Shown in pieces: positions 9,307 to 16,734 of a DNA stretch of 64,000 bases. The stretch covers positions 2,356,001 through 2,420,000 of the forward strand of contig NZ_CP040442.1 of the NCBI RefSeq assembly GCF_015191005.1, in the 5' to 3' direction. A program made the translations under genes and the position numbers. The stretch comes from Kaistella flava (ex Peng et al. 2021) (lineage in GTDB: Bacteria; Bacteroidota; Bacteroidia; Flavobacteriales; Weeksellaceae). Position 1 is the stretch's first letter. Each line of letters starts with the position of its first letter. Below the pieces are notes generated by a model. That model saw only the letters and a list, made by a program, of their open reading frames with translations. It made no database searches and had not been told where the DNA came from.

Positions 9307-10104
9307 CTATATCTTATAATTTAAAAACTTCTGTTTGAATTGAGTATAACTTTCTTCATTAACTTCAAATTCGCCATACCAGACATAGTCGAAAATATAA
9401 GCCAGGTCTTTGAAATTGGATTTTAAATCATTCGTTTTTAACTCTGATAAATAATCCTTATTTGTTTTTTCCGGATTCCAATTGATGAGTTTTTTATCTG
9501 CCAGTTTCTTTAAGACTAATAAAAACTGATAACGAACGGCGGAACGGTAATCTTTCTGTCTTTCAAATTTCTCGATGCTTTCACTGAAATTAATTTCGTG
9601 GATATTTTCCTGAAGATCCTGATTTTCGATATTGATTTTTTTATTCTTCTTGCTGAAAAAGAAATTTCCGTCTTTGCCCAGTAAAAATTTAATTAAAAAA
9701 TAAAGGATAAACCCGATAATAATTACGGAGAAAATCCGCATAATGTTTTCCGCATAAGAAGCCGTTTTGTTTTGATCTACTTTTCCAAAAATCGATTCCA
9801 GAATTTTCTTTATTCTTTTCTGAATCTTTTGCCAAAGCGATTCTCTAGGCTTTATCGTTGTGTAATCGTAATCGGCGCCTTTGTACTTGGACTGAAAGTT
9901 ATCCTCAAAACTTTTTGGAAAAATAATATTATCAGTCGTCGGATTTTTGAGCAAGAGAGAATCGGTATAAAATTGTTCGTTATTGCGAACTTCTAACGAG
10001 TCTTTAAAACTTGACATCGGTGGTGGCGGAAGTTCCTGAGAATTTCCGGATATGAATTGTAATAGAAAAAAGAAGAGGAATATCCTAAATTTCATGGGTG
10101 CCAA
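9307..10104 (-). CDS. DUF4129-domain membrane protein
   Basis: 265 residues with a cleavable or anchoring N-terminal helix (FRIFLFFFLLQFISGNSQ), a periplasmic segment, a second membrane helix at about 120-143 (IMRIFSVIIIGFILYFLIKF), and a cytoplasmic C-terminal domain (YRSAVRYQFLLVLKKLADK; YIFDYVWYGEFEVNEE) typical of DUF4129. This family is a steady member of MoxR/DUF58/SpoIIM clusters and is sometimes fused to transglutaminases. It overlaps the preceding membrane gene by 20 bp, which points to coupled translation. Biochemical role unknown. Confidence 0.85.
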   Translation of the reverse strand: MAPMKFRIFLFFFLLQFISGNSQELPPPPMSSFKDSLEVRNNEQFYTDSLLLKNPTTDNIIFPKSFEDNFQSKYKGADYDYTTIKPRESLWQKIQKRIKKILESIFGKVDQNKTASYAENIMRIFSVIIIGFILYFLIKFLLGKDGNFFFSKKNKKINIENQDLQENIHEINFSESIEKFERQKDYRSAVRYQFLLVLKKLADKKLINWNPEKTNKDYLSELKTNDLKSNFKDLAYIFDYVWYGEFEVNEESYTQFKQKFLNYKI

Positions 10105-11053
10105 TCGTGTCGATTTCTGATAAGTCTACATTTCGGTGAAGGTCGGTTCTGCTGTCATAGTATTGCAAACCAGAGTTTACAAAAATCAGGTTAATCATCA
10201 TAAATGAAAGCAAAAGTGAAAAGCCATAAAACAGAAAAAACACAATTCCCATAGAACCTTCAAATGGATTTTGTTGGAATTCTCCAGTTTCGGGAACAGT
10301 CAATATTCCACCAAAAATAAACATCATCGGAATCATGGTGAAGATCGAAGTGATCGTTTGAATAATAAAATACATCACAATCGTTGAACCCCAATATTTC
10401 CAGAAAGGAGATTTCTCTCTTCCATTTTTATAGGAAAACTGTGCTCTCACAGCATAACTCAAAGATTCAAAAAAACCTTTATTCGTATTGAAATAATCGA
10501 ACATTAAAAAATTAACAACGTTTACCAACGCTGGCCCAAGTAATATCAATAAAAAGAATCCGATAAGAATAAACATTAAAACTACTGATAACCCGAAAAC
10601 AATCATTGCTAAAGGAGTTACGATGAAAAACAATCCTAGGAATAATTTTAAAAACCTACCGATATTATTTTTTAAATCACTCAAAATCTCATCGGCTTTA
10701 ATGTTTTTATTTCCTGTTTCCGTCAATCTTTTCAGATATAAAATTGGGTAAGAATAGGAAATCATCGTCACCGCCAAAAACAGAATAAAAACGATTGTTG
10801 ACACTAAAATCAGCATCACTGAATTTTCTTGAAAGTAGGCTTCGAAATAATAGTTTTGTCCACTCGTATTGGAACCCATCATTTGCGAAAATATTTCCCG
10901 ATACCCAAAAACGAAAATAATAACCATCAGAATTAATAAAATCCCGTTGATCAAAAGATAATTTTTGAAATAGTTTTTTCCGTGCTCTTTAAAAAAAGCA
11001 AACGTGTCACTAATGAACGCTCCGAAGTCCCGTTTCTGATAAAATTGCATCAT
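10085..11053 (-). CDS. Polytopic membrane protein of the MoxR cluster, unknown function
   Basis: 322 residues with about six hydrophobic helices (for example LLINGILLILMVIIFVFGY, VSTIVFILFLAVTMISY, IGFFLLILLGPALVNVVNF). I do not recognise a precise family; the pattern of paired long helices recalls the DUF4013 and glycerophosphodiester phosphodiesterase membrane-domain proteins. It overlaps SpoIIM by 44 bp at its start and DUF4129 by 20 bp at its end, so it belongs to the operon. It probably forms a membrane complex with SpoIIM and RDD-type neighbours. Confidence 0.75.
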   Translation of the reverse strand: MMQFYQKRDFGAFISDTFAFFKEHGKNYFKNYLLINGILLILMVIIFVFGYREIFSQMMGSNTSGQNYYFEAYFQENSVMLILVSTIVFILFLAVTMISYSYPILYLKRLTETGNKNIKADEILSDLKNNIGRFLKLFLGLFFIVTPLAMIVFGLSVVLMFILIGFFLLILLGPALVNVVNFLMFDYFNTNKGFFESLSYAVRAQFSYKNGREKSPFWKYWGSTIVMYFIIQTITSIFTMIPMMFIFGGILTVPETGEFQQNPFEGSMGIVFFLFYGFSLLLSFMMINLIFVNSGLQYYDSRTDLHRNVDLSEIDTIGTHEI

Positions 11054-12014
11054 GTATTTTTGATTTTTTTGCTACTAAATAAGGATAGATAAAATAATAA
11101 TAACCGATTAAAGAAAGCGTCCCGAAAATAAGAAGTCCATTTAGAAATCCCGGCATTACCAAAGCATATCTGGTTACATAACCTTCAATAATTCCTGCGA
11201 CAATCGTAAATGGAACGGTGCTTAAAAATATTTTAAAGGCATCTTTAAAACCTAATTTAAAGGAATTAAAACGCGAATAGGTTTTAGGAAATAAAATCGA
11301 CGCTCCTAAAATTAAGCCTGCCATTGCTTCCACAACCATGCTGAAAATTTCGAAAACACCGTGAAGCCAAATTCCGCTTGCACTTTCTTTCAACGCTCCA
11401 TGTTCATGAAAAAAATATTGAAACGCTCCAAGCATAATACTGTTTTGCAACAATGCATACAAAGTTCCTACTCCACCGAAAACACCATACATAAACAGAA
11501 CAGCACCAACCTTTAGATTATTAAAAATAATAGAAATCGCACTTCCCCAATTTGAACCTTGTTGATAAACACCAACTGCATTTCCTTTTTCAATATTCTC
11601 AATCGTCTTATTGACGTACTCATCACCCAAAATAATTTCTACAAATTCTTTATCGTAATACGCTGAAATAAAACCAATTAAAGTAAATAGTATAAAAAAC
11701 CCAAAGGCATAAAATAAATACCTTCGATAGTGATATACCAAAAGTGGAACTTCAGTTTTAAAGAATTCATACAAACGGTTTTGCTCTGTTCTTTTGGTTT
11801 TATAAATTCTTTGGAAAATAAGTGAAGAAAGATTGTTCAGGTAAACCGTCGTTTTACTTTTCGGGTAATAAGTTTGCGCAAACGATAAGTCATTCACCAA
11901 ATTAATGTACAGCGAAGAAAGGTCATCCGGATTTTTTTTAACTTTTCCTGCGATAACCTGCTCGATTCCCAACCATTTTTCTTTATTTTGTTTGATAAAC
12001 GCAACCTCTCTCAT
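11010..12014 (-). CDS. Stage II sporulation protein M (SpoIIM)-family membrane protein
   Basis: 334 residues. A ~95-residue cytoplasmic N-terminus (MREVAFIKQNKEKWLGIE) is followed by several membrane helices and the SpoIIM-like core (NNLKVGAVLFMYGVFGGVGT, LHGVFEIFSMVVEAMAGL). In Bacillus, SpoIIM belongs to the DMP engulfment complex that remodels peptidoglycan. Bacteroidota do not sporulate, and here the family travels with MoxR, DUF58 and RDD genes, which suggests an envelope or membrane-organisation role. It is the first gene of the minus-strand operon and starts only 22 bp from the divergent RDD gene. Confidence 0.88.
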   Translation of the reverse strand: MREVAFIKQNKEKWLGIEQVIAGKVKKNPDDLSSLYINLVNDLSFAQTYYPKSKTTVYLNNLSSLIFQRIYKTKRTEQNRLYEFFKTEVPLLVYHYRRYLFYAFGFFILFTLIGFISAYYDKEFVEIILGDEYVNKTIENIEKGNAVGVYQQGSNWGSAISIIFNNLKVGAVLFMYGVFGGVGTLYALLQNSIMLGAFQYFFHEHGALKESASGIWLHGVFEIFSMVVEAMAGLILGASILFPKTYSRFNSFKLGFKDAFKIFLSTVPFTIVAGIIEGYVTRYALVMPGFLNGLLIFGTLSLIGYYYFIYPYLVAKKSKIHDAILSETGLRSVH

Positions 12015-12036
12015 CTGATGCTAAAATAATAAAAAT

Positions 12037-12789
12037 ATGTCGCTGATCGCTATAAATACTTCACAAAATGTAAATATTAATTTCAATACCGCAAGTATTG
12101 GCGAGCGAATTTTGGCATTTGTCATTGACATCCTTATCAAAGCGGCGTACGTATTTACGCTTTTCTGGTTCCTTTTTCGAGTATTTAATTTCGGTTCTTA
12201 TATGGACGGACTCGATAATTGGTCGCAAATGGCAGTTTACATTATCCTTACAATCCCAATCCACATTTACACTTTAGTCAGCGAAAGTTTGATGGAAGGT
12301 CAGACTTTTGGAAAGAAACTGGTGAAAATAAAAGTGGTAAAAATCGATGGATTCCAGGCAAGTTTTGGGGACTATTTAATACGTTGGTTTTTCATGTTGA
12401 TTGATCTTTTTTCTAATTCTGGTGTTGTTGGATTAGTCACGATGATTGTTTCAAAAAACAATCAAAGATTAGGAGGTATTGCTTCTGGCACTGCGGTTAT
12501 TTCATTAAAAAATCGCGTCAATATTTCGCATACCATTTTAGAAAATCTCAAAGAAGATTACACTCCTCTTTTTCCACAAGTTATCGCACTGACCGATAAT
12601 GACGTAAGAATCATTAAAGAAAATTATCACAAAGCATTGAATATTGATGACCGACAAGTCGTTTCAAAACTCTCAGCAAAAATTAAAGATATTTTGAAAT
12701 TAGAAATCGATCCGACGAAAATGACAGAAAGACAATTCATCAATATCATCATCAAAGACTACAATTTCTACACGGGAAAGGATTTGTAA
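12037..12789 (+). CDS. RDD-family membrane protein
   Basis: 250 residues with an RDD domain over roughly residues 15-160: helices near ILAFVIDILIKAAYVFTLFW and AVYIILTIPIHIYTLV, the GQTFGKKLVKIKVV motif, and a third helix region. The C-terminal ~90 residues are soluble and probably cytoplasmic. RDD proteins occur next to SpoIIM and MoxR genes in many phyla, and a few have been linked to Na+/H+ exchange. Its start is 22 bp from the SpoIIM start, so the two promoters must overlap each other's coding regions or leaders. Confidence 0.88.
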   Translation: MSLIAINTSQNVNINFNTASIGERILAFVIDILIKAAYVFTLFWFLFRVFNFGSYMDGLDNWSQMAVYIILTIPIHIYTLVSESLMEGQTFGKKLVKIKVVKIDGFQASFGDYLIRWFFMLIDLFSNSGVVGLVTMIVSKNNQRLGGIASGTAVISLKNRVNISHTILENLKEDYTPLFPQVIALTDNDVRIIKENYHKALNIDDRQVVSKLSAKIKDILKLEIDPTKMTERQFINIIIKDYNFYTGKDL

Positions 12790-12974
12790 ATTGTTTGTTG
12801 GGCAGACATTTCCGCCTTCCACTCCCAATCTTTTTGCCATCCCTAAAGTCCTCTGCAAAAAAGAATATCCGTTCAAGTCGGGCTGCAGAGTTTGCATATT
12901 ACCAAGGTTAGTTAAAATTAGAAAATCCTCTTTTCATTTAATTTCCTTAAATTTAAGGAACTAAATCGATTATC

Positions 12975-13265
12975 ATGAAATACGAAAATAACAGATCAGG
13001 AAATGGCGGCGTCTTAACTTTGAACAAGGAAGACGAAGAAGTGGGCAGATTAACCTACACCATTTTCCCCGACGAAAATAAATTAGTAATATCTTACGTC
13101 TTGGTTCATTCAAAATTTGAAGGAAAAGGAATGGGAAAATATTTGGTCGAAGAAGGGATCAAATTCGCCCGGGAAAACAACTGGAAAGTTTATCCACATT
13201 GTTCTTATGCGCGTTCCGTCATGCACCGAATGAAAGACGTTGACGATATTTTATTAGAACGTTAA
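12975..13265 (+). CDS. Small GNAT acetyltransferase (NATD1/YjdJ-like)
   Basis: 96-residue single-domain N-acetyltransferase of the short GNAT type. The acetyl-CoA loop is FEGKGMGKYLVEEGIKFAREN, preceded by the beta strand VISYVLVHSKF, and the C-terminal segment WKVYPHCSYARSVM is typical of the NATD1 group. The substrate is unknown. It is a lone gene whose terminator is shared with the convergent agmatinase. Confidence 0.9.
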   Translation: MKYENNRSGNGGVLTLNKEDEEVGRLTYTIFPDENKLVISYVLVHSKFEGKGMGKYLVEEGIKFARENNWKVYPHCSYARSVMHRMKDVDDILLER

Positions 13266-13304
13266 AACACAAAACCCATAGAAATTCTACGGGTTTTGTG
13301 TTTT
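13264..13304. terminator. Bidirectional intrinsic terminator
   Basis: A 14-bp perfect stem: AAAACACAAAACCC (13264-13277) with GGGTTTTGTGTTTT (13291-13304). It ends the small GNAT gene (+) and agmatinase (-). Confidence 0.88.
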
Positions 13305-13317
13305 GATGTATCGTGTC

Positions 13318-14172
13318 TTAATTTTTATTGATGTGATAATACGCCAACATTTTGTAATACAATTTCGCCGCTAAGAAAGCAGTCGGTTTCGGCATTGGAG
13401 AATCCATTAATTCTACAATATCAAAAGCAACCACATTACATTTTTCAAATACTTTTCTCAACAGTTCCAAAGTTGGATACCATTGTAAACCGCCTGGTTC
13501 CGGAGTTCCTGTTGAGGGAGCAATCGATGGATCAAATGCATCTAAGTCAATCGTAATGTAAACATTACCCGAGACTTTTTCCAGGACTTCATTAATCCAG
13601 TTTTCGTTGTGTGCTATTTGATGCGCCCAGAAACACTGCTCTTTATTTACATATTCCATTTCCTCAACATCCATAGAACGAATTCCGACCTGAACCAAAT
13701 TATGTTTCTGGCTCGCTTCATACACTGCACAGGCATGATTTGACGTTGATCCGTGAAAGTCAGGACGTAAATCGGTATGCGCATCTAATTGCAAAACCGT
13801 TAGGTTATCATACTTCTCACCAACCGCACGAATTGATCCAATCGACACAGAATGTTCACCACCAAAAAGGGTAAATAATTTTCCATCGTTTGCAAGAAGT
13901 TCTTTGGTTTTTTGATAAACCGCTTCTGTCATCGCTTCTGGTGAAGATTTCTCAGTAACATCTCCAGCAAGATAAACACCTTCCAAATAAGGTTCTGTAC
14001 TGGTTTCGATATCGTATAACTCCATGTTTTCCGAAGCATCCAAAAAAAGCTCTGGACCTTTATCAGCACCTTTTCCCCAAGTTGAAGTTCCATCATAAGG
14101 AACAGTTACCAACATTACTTTTGAGGTTTCTAATTGAGCATTTTCTTCTGGAATATCGGCGTAGGTTTTCAT
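13318..14172 (-). CDS. speB: Agmatinase (ureohydrolase family)
   Basis: Splits agmatine into putrescine and urea using a binuclear Mn centre. The 284-residue protein has all ureohydrolase metal motifs: GGEHSVSIG, LDAHTDLR with the following NHAC, and DLDAFDPSIAPSTGTPEPGG. VAFDIVEL completes the fold. Arginine decarboxylase lies 2.6 kb away on the same strand, giving a complete arginine-to-putrescine path, though two plus-strand genes separate them. A TATCTTTG -7 box precedes it at 14218-14211. Agmatinase is favoured over arginase because of the decarboxylase neighbour. Confidence 0.9.
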   Translation of the reverse strand: MKTYADIPEENAQLETSKVMLVTVPYDGTSTWGKGADKGPELFLDASENMELYDIETSTEPYLEGVYLAGDVTEKSSPEAMTEAVYQKTKELLANDGKLFTLFGGEHSVSIGSIRAVGEKYDNLTVLQLDAHTDLRPDFHGSTSNHACAVYEASQKHNLVQVGIRSMDVEEMEYVNKEQCFWAHQIAHNENWINEVLEKVSGNVYITIDLDAFDPSIAPSTGTPEPGGLQWYPTLELLRKVFEKCNVVAFDIVELMDSPMPKPTAFLAAKLYYKMLAYYHINKN

Positions 14173-14210
14173 ATTATTTTAGTTTTAAATTGTGTATTGT
14201 TTTAGAAGTT

Positions 14211-14218
14211 CAAAGATA
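14211..14218 (-). promoter_or_regulatory. -7 promoter box for agmatinase
   Basis: TATCTTTG on the minus strand matches the Bacteroidota TAnnTTTG element and lies 38 nt before the agmatinase ATG. Confidence 0.55.
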
Positions 14219-14363
14219 AAAATTTCAAAATAATTCCACCTCTTTTCCGAGCCGTAAAAACAACAGTACTAGATTTTCTACATTTTCAGTTTTGTCTAAT
14301 TAAATAAATCGCTAATTTTATATTACACTTCACGTACTCAATCTTAATAAAAAATATAAATCG

Positions 14364-15719
14364 ATGAAAATTAAATATTTAATAGGATTACTTTTTCTCA
14401 ATTTCCAAATATTTTTCTCGCAAAACATTACTGGTTCATGGTATGGAAATTTAGATGTTCAGGGACAAAAACTTCCTTTGGTATTTCATATTGAAAAAGA
14501 AGGAAATGATTTTACATCAACTTTTGACAGTCCTACACAAGGCGCTAAAGGAATTCCAATTCAGAAAACTTTATTTGAAAATAACGACTTGACTTTTAAT
14601 GCTTCGAACTTAGGAATTACCTACAACGGAAAATTAAACGCTGAGAAAATCGAAGGAATTTTTTCACAAAGTGGAATGAACTTTCCTTTGATTCTTACCA
14701 GAAATGAAAAAACTACGGTTGTTAATCGTCCGCAAAATCCAAAACCGCCTTTTCCCTATAACAGCGACGATGTCACTTTTAAAAATGAAACAGAAGGAAA
14801 TCTGCTTGCCGGAACGATTGCTGCTCCCAAAAACTTCAATAAAAAATCACCAATTTTAGTCATGATTACCGGAAGTGGTGCACAGAATCGAAATGAAGAA
14901 ATGTTCGAGCACAAACCGTTTTTGGTTATCGCAGATGATTTGGCAAGAAAGGGAATCGCCACTTTACGTTTGGATGACCGTGGAATTGGCGGATCAGAAA
15001 AAGGAAAAGACGGTGCTACTTCGGCAGATTTTGCGACAGATATAAATTCTGCGGTGAACTATCTGATAAAAAACGGTTATAAAAACATTGGATTAATTGG
15101 TCATTCAGAAGGTGGTATGATTGCGCCAATGGTTGCAGACATGAATAAAAACGTAAAATTTCTAGTTCTTCTGGCTGCTCCCGGAATTCCAATTCTTGAC
15201 TTGGTTTTGGATCAGAATAAAAAGCTCGCGGAAAGCGCAAATTTACCTCAAGAGGCAATTGATGAAGTATTGGCGGTAAAATCAAAAACATTTACTTACG
15301 CCGCAAACTATAAAGGAAAAGATTTCAAAGCCGATTTTACAAAATATTTAAAAGAGACTTTTCCTAAAATGACAGCACAAGAAAGAGAACCATACATCGC
15401 TCAAATGTCGTCGGCGTGGTTTCAATATTTCATCAAATTCAATCCGGACGGTTATTTATCAAAAGTTAAAATTCCGGTATTGGCAGTTGATGGAAGTTTA
15501 GATCTTCAAGTCTCTGCAAAAGAAAATTTAGCAGGAATTAAAAAATCTTTAACAAAAGCGGGGAATAAGAAGTTTGAAATCGAAGAATTTGAAGGTTTAA
15601 ATCATCTATTTCAAACTGCTAAAACAGGAAATCCTGCTGAGTATGGCCAAATCGAAGAAACCTTTTCACCCAAAGTTTTAGACAAAATTAGTTCCTGGAT
15701 TTTGGGTTTACAAAAATAA
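14364..15719 (+). CDS. Secreted alpha/beta hydrolase with N-terminal beta domain
   Basis: 451 residues with a signal peptide (MKIKYLIGLLFLNFQIFFSQ). Residues 21-115 form a beta-rich domain that opens with ITGSWYGNLDVQGQKL and is often found ahead of this hydrolase type. The hydrolase domain follows, with oxyanion-region ITGSGAQNRNE, nucleophile elbow GHSEGG (Ser248), an acid near VDGSLDLQV and a His in EGLNHLFQ. It is probably a periplasmic or outer-membrane-associated esterase or peptidase. The substrate is unknown. A long perfect hairpin follows the stop. Confidence 0.88.
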   Translation: MKIKYLIGLLFLNFQIFFSQNITGSWYGNLDVQGQKLPLVFHIEKEGNDFTSTFDSPTQGAKGIPIQKTLFENNDLTFNASNLGITYNGKLNAEKIEGIFSQSGMNFPLILTRNEKTTVVNRPQNPKPPFPYNSDDVTFKNETEGNLLAGTIAAPKNFNKKSPILVMITGSGAQNRNEEMFEHKPFLVIADDLARKGIATLRLDDRGIGGSEKGKDGATSADFATDINSAVNYLIKNGYKNIGLIGHSEGGMIAPMVADMNKNVKFLVLLAAPGIPILDLVLDQNKKLAESANLPQEAIDEVLAVKSKTFTYAANYKGKDFKADFTKYLKETFPKMTAQEREPYIAQMSSAWFQYFIKFNPDGYLSKVKIPVLAVDGSLDLQVSAKENLAGIKKSLTKAGNKKFEIEEFEGLNHLFQTAKTGNPAEYGQIEETFSPKVLDKISSWILGLQK

Positions 15720-15724
15720 AACTC

Positions 15725-15757
15725 AACCCTTTCAGCCTTTCAAAGGCTGAAAGGGTT
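15725..15757. terminator. Long perfect hairpin, terminator or repeat
   Basis: A 16-nt arm (15725-15740) is the exact reverse complement of 15742-15757, separated by one base. TTTTG follows on the plus strand. It ends the hydrolase gene. The arm AACCCTTTCAGCC is longer than a terminator needs and may also be a dispersed palindrome. Confidence 0.8.
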
Positions 15758-15806
15758 TTGGAAAAATATTAATTAAATCTTTTACTAAATTTACAAAAAT
15801 TCTTAA

Positions 15807-16466
15807 ATGCCATTAAAAGCAGTCTTATTCGATATGGACGGTATTATTGTAGATACCGAACCGCTTCATAGAAAAGCCTATTTCCAAATGTTCGATGATT
15901 TAGAAATTGAGGTTTCCGAAGAATTGTACACTTCTTTTACCGGAGCTTCCACAAAAAAAGTTTGCAACACACTGATTGAAAAGTATCAATTGGAAAAGTC
16001 ACACGAAGATTTATCAATCATCAAAAGAAAATATTTCAAAGATTATTTTTATAATGACTCAGATTTCCAGTTGCTTCCTGGAGTTAAAAGTTTGATAGAA
16101 AATTATTTTGATAATAACATCAAATTGGTTTTGGCTTCTTCTGCAAGTATGGTCACGATTGACATGGTTTTTGAGAAATTTGATTTAGAAAAATATTTCA
16201 TCGGAAAAATTAGCGGAGCCGATTTAAAAGAATCAAAACCTCATCCCGAAATTTTCCTACTTGCATCAGAAATTGCTGATGAATCAAAAGAAAACTGCAT
16301 GGTCATCGAAGATTCTACAAACGGAATTATCGCCGCTCATTCTGCGGGAATCTTTTGTACGGCTTACAAAAGCGAACATTCGGTTGGTCAGAATTATGAG
16401 AAAGCGAATTTGGTGATTTCAGATTTTTCGGAGATTGAAGTTGAGAAAATCTCTAAATACTTTTGA
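15807..16466 (+). CDS. HAD-superfamily hydrolase (beta-phosphoglucomutase-like)
   Basis: 219-residue HAD phosphatase or phosphomutase of subfamily I with a helical cap. Motif I is FDMDGIIVDTEP with Asp9 as nucleophile and Asp11 as acid/base. Motif II is in VLASSAS, motif III is the Lys in KESKPHPEIF, and motif IV is VIEDSTNGI. The sequence suits phosphoglycolate phosphatase-like or beta-phosphoglucomutase-like enzymes; the substrate cannot be fixed. The next feature downstream is a Flavo-1-like element and then convergent arginine decarboxylase. Confidence 0.9.
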   Translation: MPLKAVLFDMDGIIVDTEPLHRKAYFQMFDDLEIEVSEELYTSFTGASTKKVCNTLIEKYQLEKSHEDLSIIKRKYFKDYFYNDSDFQLLPGVKSLIENYFDNNIKLVLASSASMVTIDMVFEKFDLEKYFIGKISGADLKESKPHPEIFLLASEIADESKENCMVIEDSTNGIIAAHSAGIFCTAYKSEHSVGQNYEKANLVISDFSEIEVEKISKYF

Positions 16467-16517
16467 CATTTTTTGAGAAGCGCCAAAACTTTTTTTATCA
16501 CATTAGAGCACAGAGTT

Positions 16518-16554
16518 ACATTAGTTTTTTAGTGAAATACCAAATTTAACTAAG
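16518..16554. repeat. Dispersed degenerate intergenic repeat, copy at 16.5 kb
   Basis: This 37-nt segment, starting ACATTAGTTTTTTAGTG, aligns with 6909-6945 at 28 of 37 positions. Flanking bases also resemble each other (TATCACATTAG just upstream). Confidence 0.6.
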
Positions 16555-16636
16555 CCTCTGAATTTTAATTATTATAGGAAATTTTAAAAAGCACTTTTGT
16601 AGCATCTCCTTTGAAAAGAATCCTGAACGTTATTCT

Positions 16637-16691
16637 AGCCCCGATGGAAACGGCATCCCCGCCTTGGCGGGATATAGTGGACAGCGGGACC
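16637..16691 (+). ncRNA. Flavo-1-like structured RNA element or repeat
   Basis: The 55-nt stretch begins AGCCCCGATGGAAACGG and ends ATAGTGGACAGCGGGACC, with a central hairpin CCCCGCC-TTGG-CGGG. I recall this pattern (GATnGAAnCGGCATCC...ATAGnGGAnAGC) as frequent in Flavobacteria and close to the Flavo-1 RNA motif, but I could not check it. It is much richer in GC than its surroundings. Strand is taken from the recalled consensus. Confidence 0.5.
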
Positions 16692-16698
16692 GTAAATA

Positions 16699-16730
16699 AA
16701 TAAGGAGCAACGTTTTTGTTGCTCCTTATT
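16699..16730. terminator. Intrinsic terminator of arginine decarboxylase
   Basis: TAAGGAGCAAC (16701-16711) pairs with GTTGCTCCTTA (16718-16728), directly after the minus-strand decarboxylase stop. It can also stop plus-strand transcription from the HAD gene. Confidence 0.75.
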
Positions 16731-16734
16731 CAGT

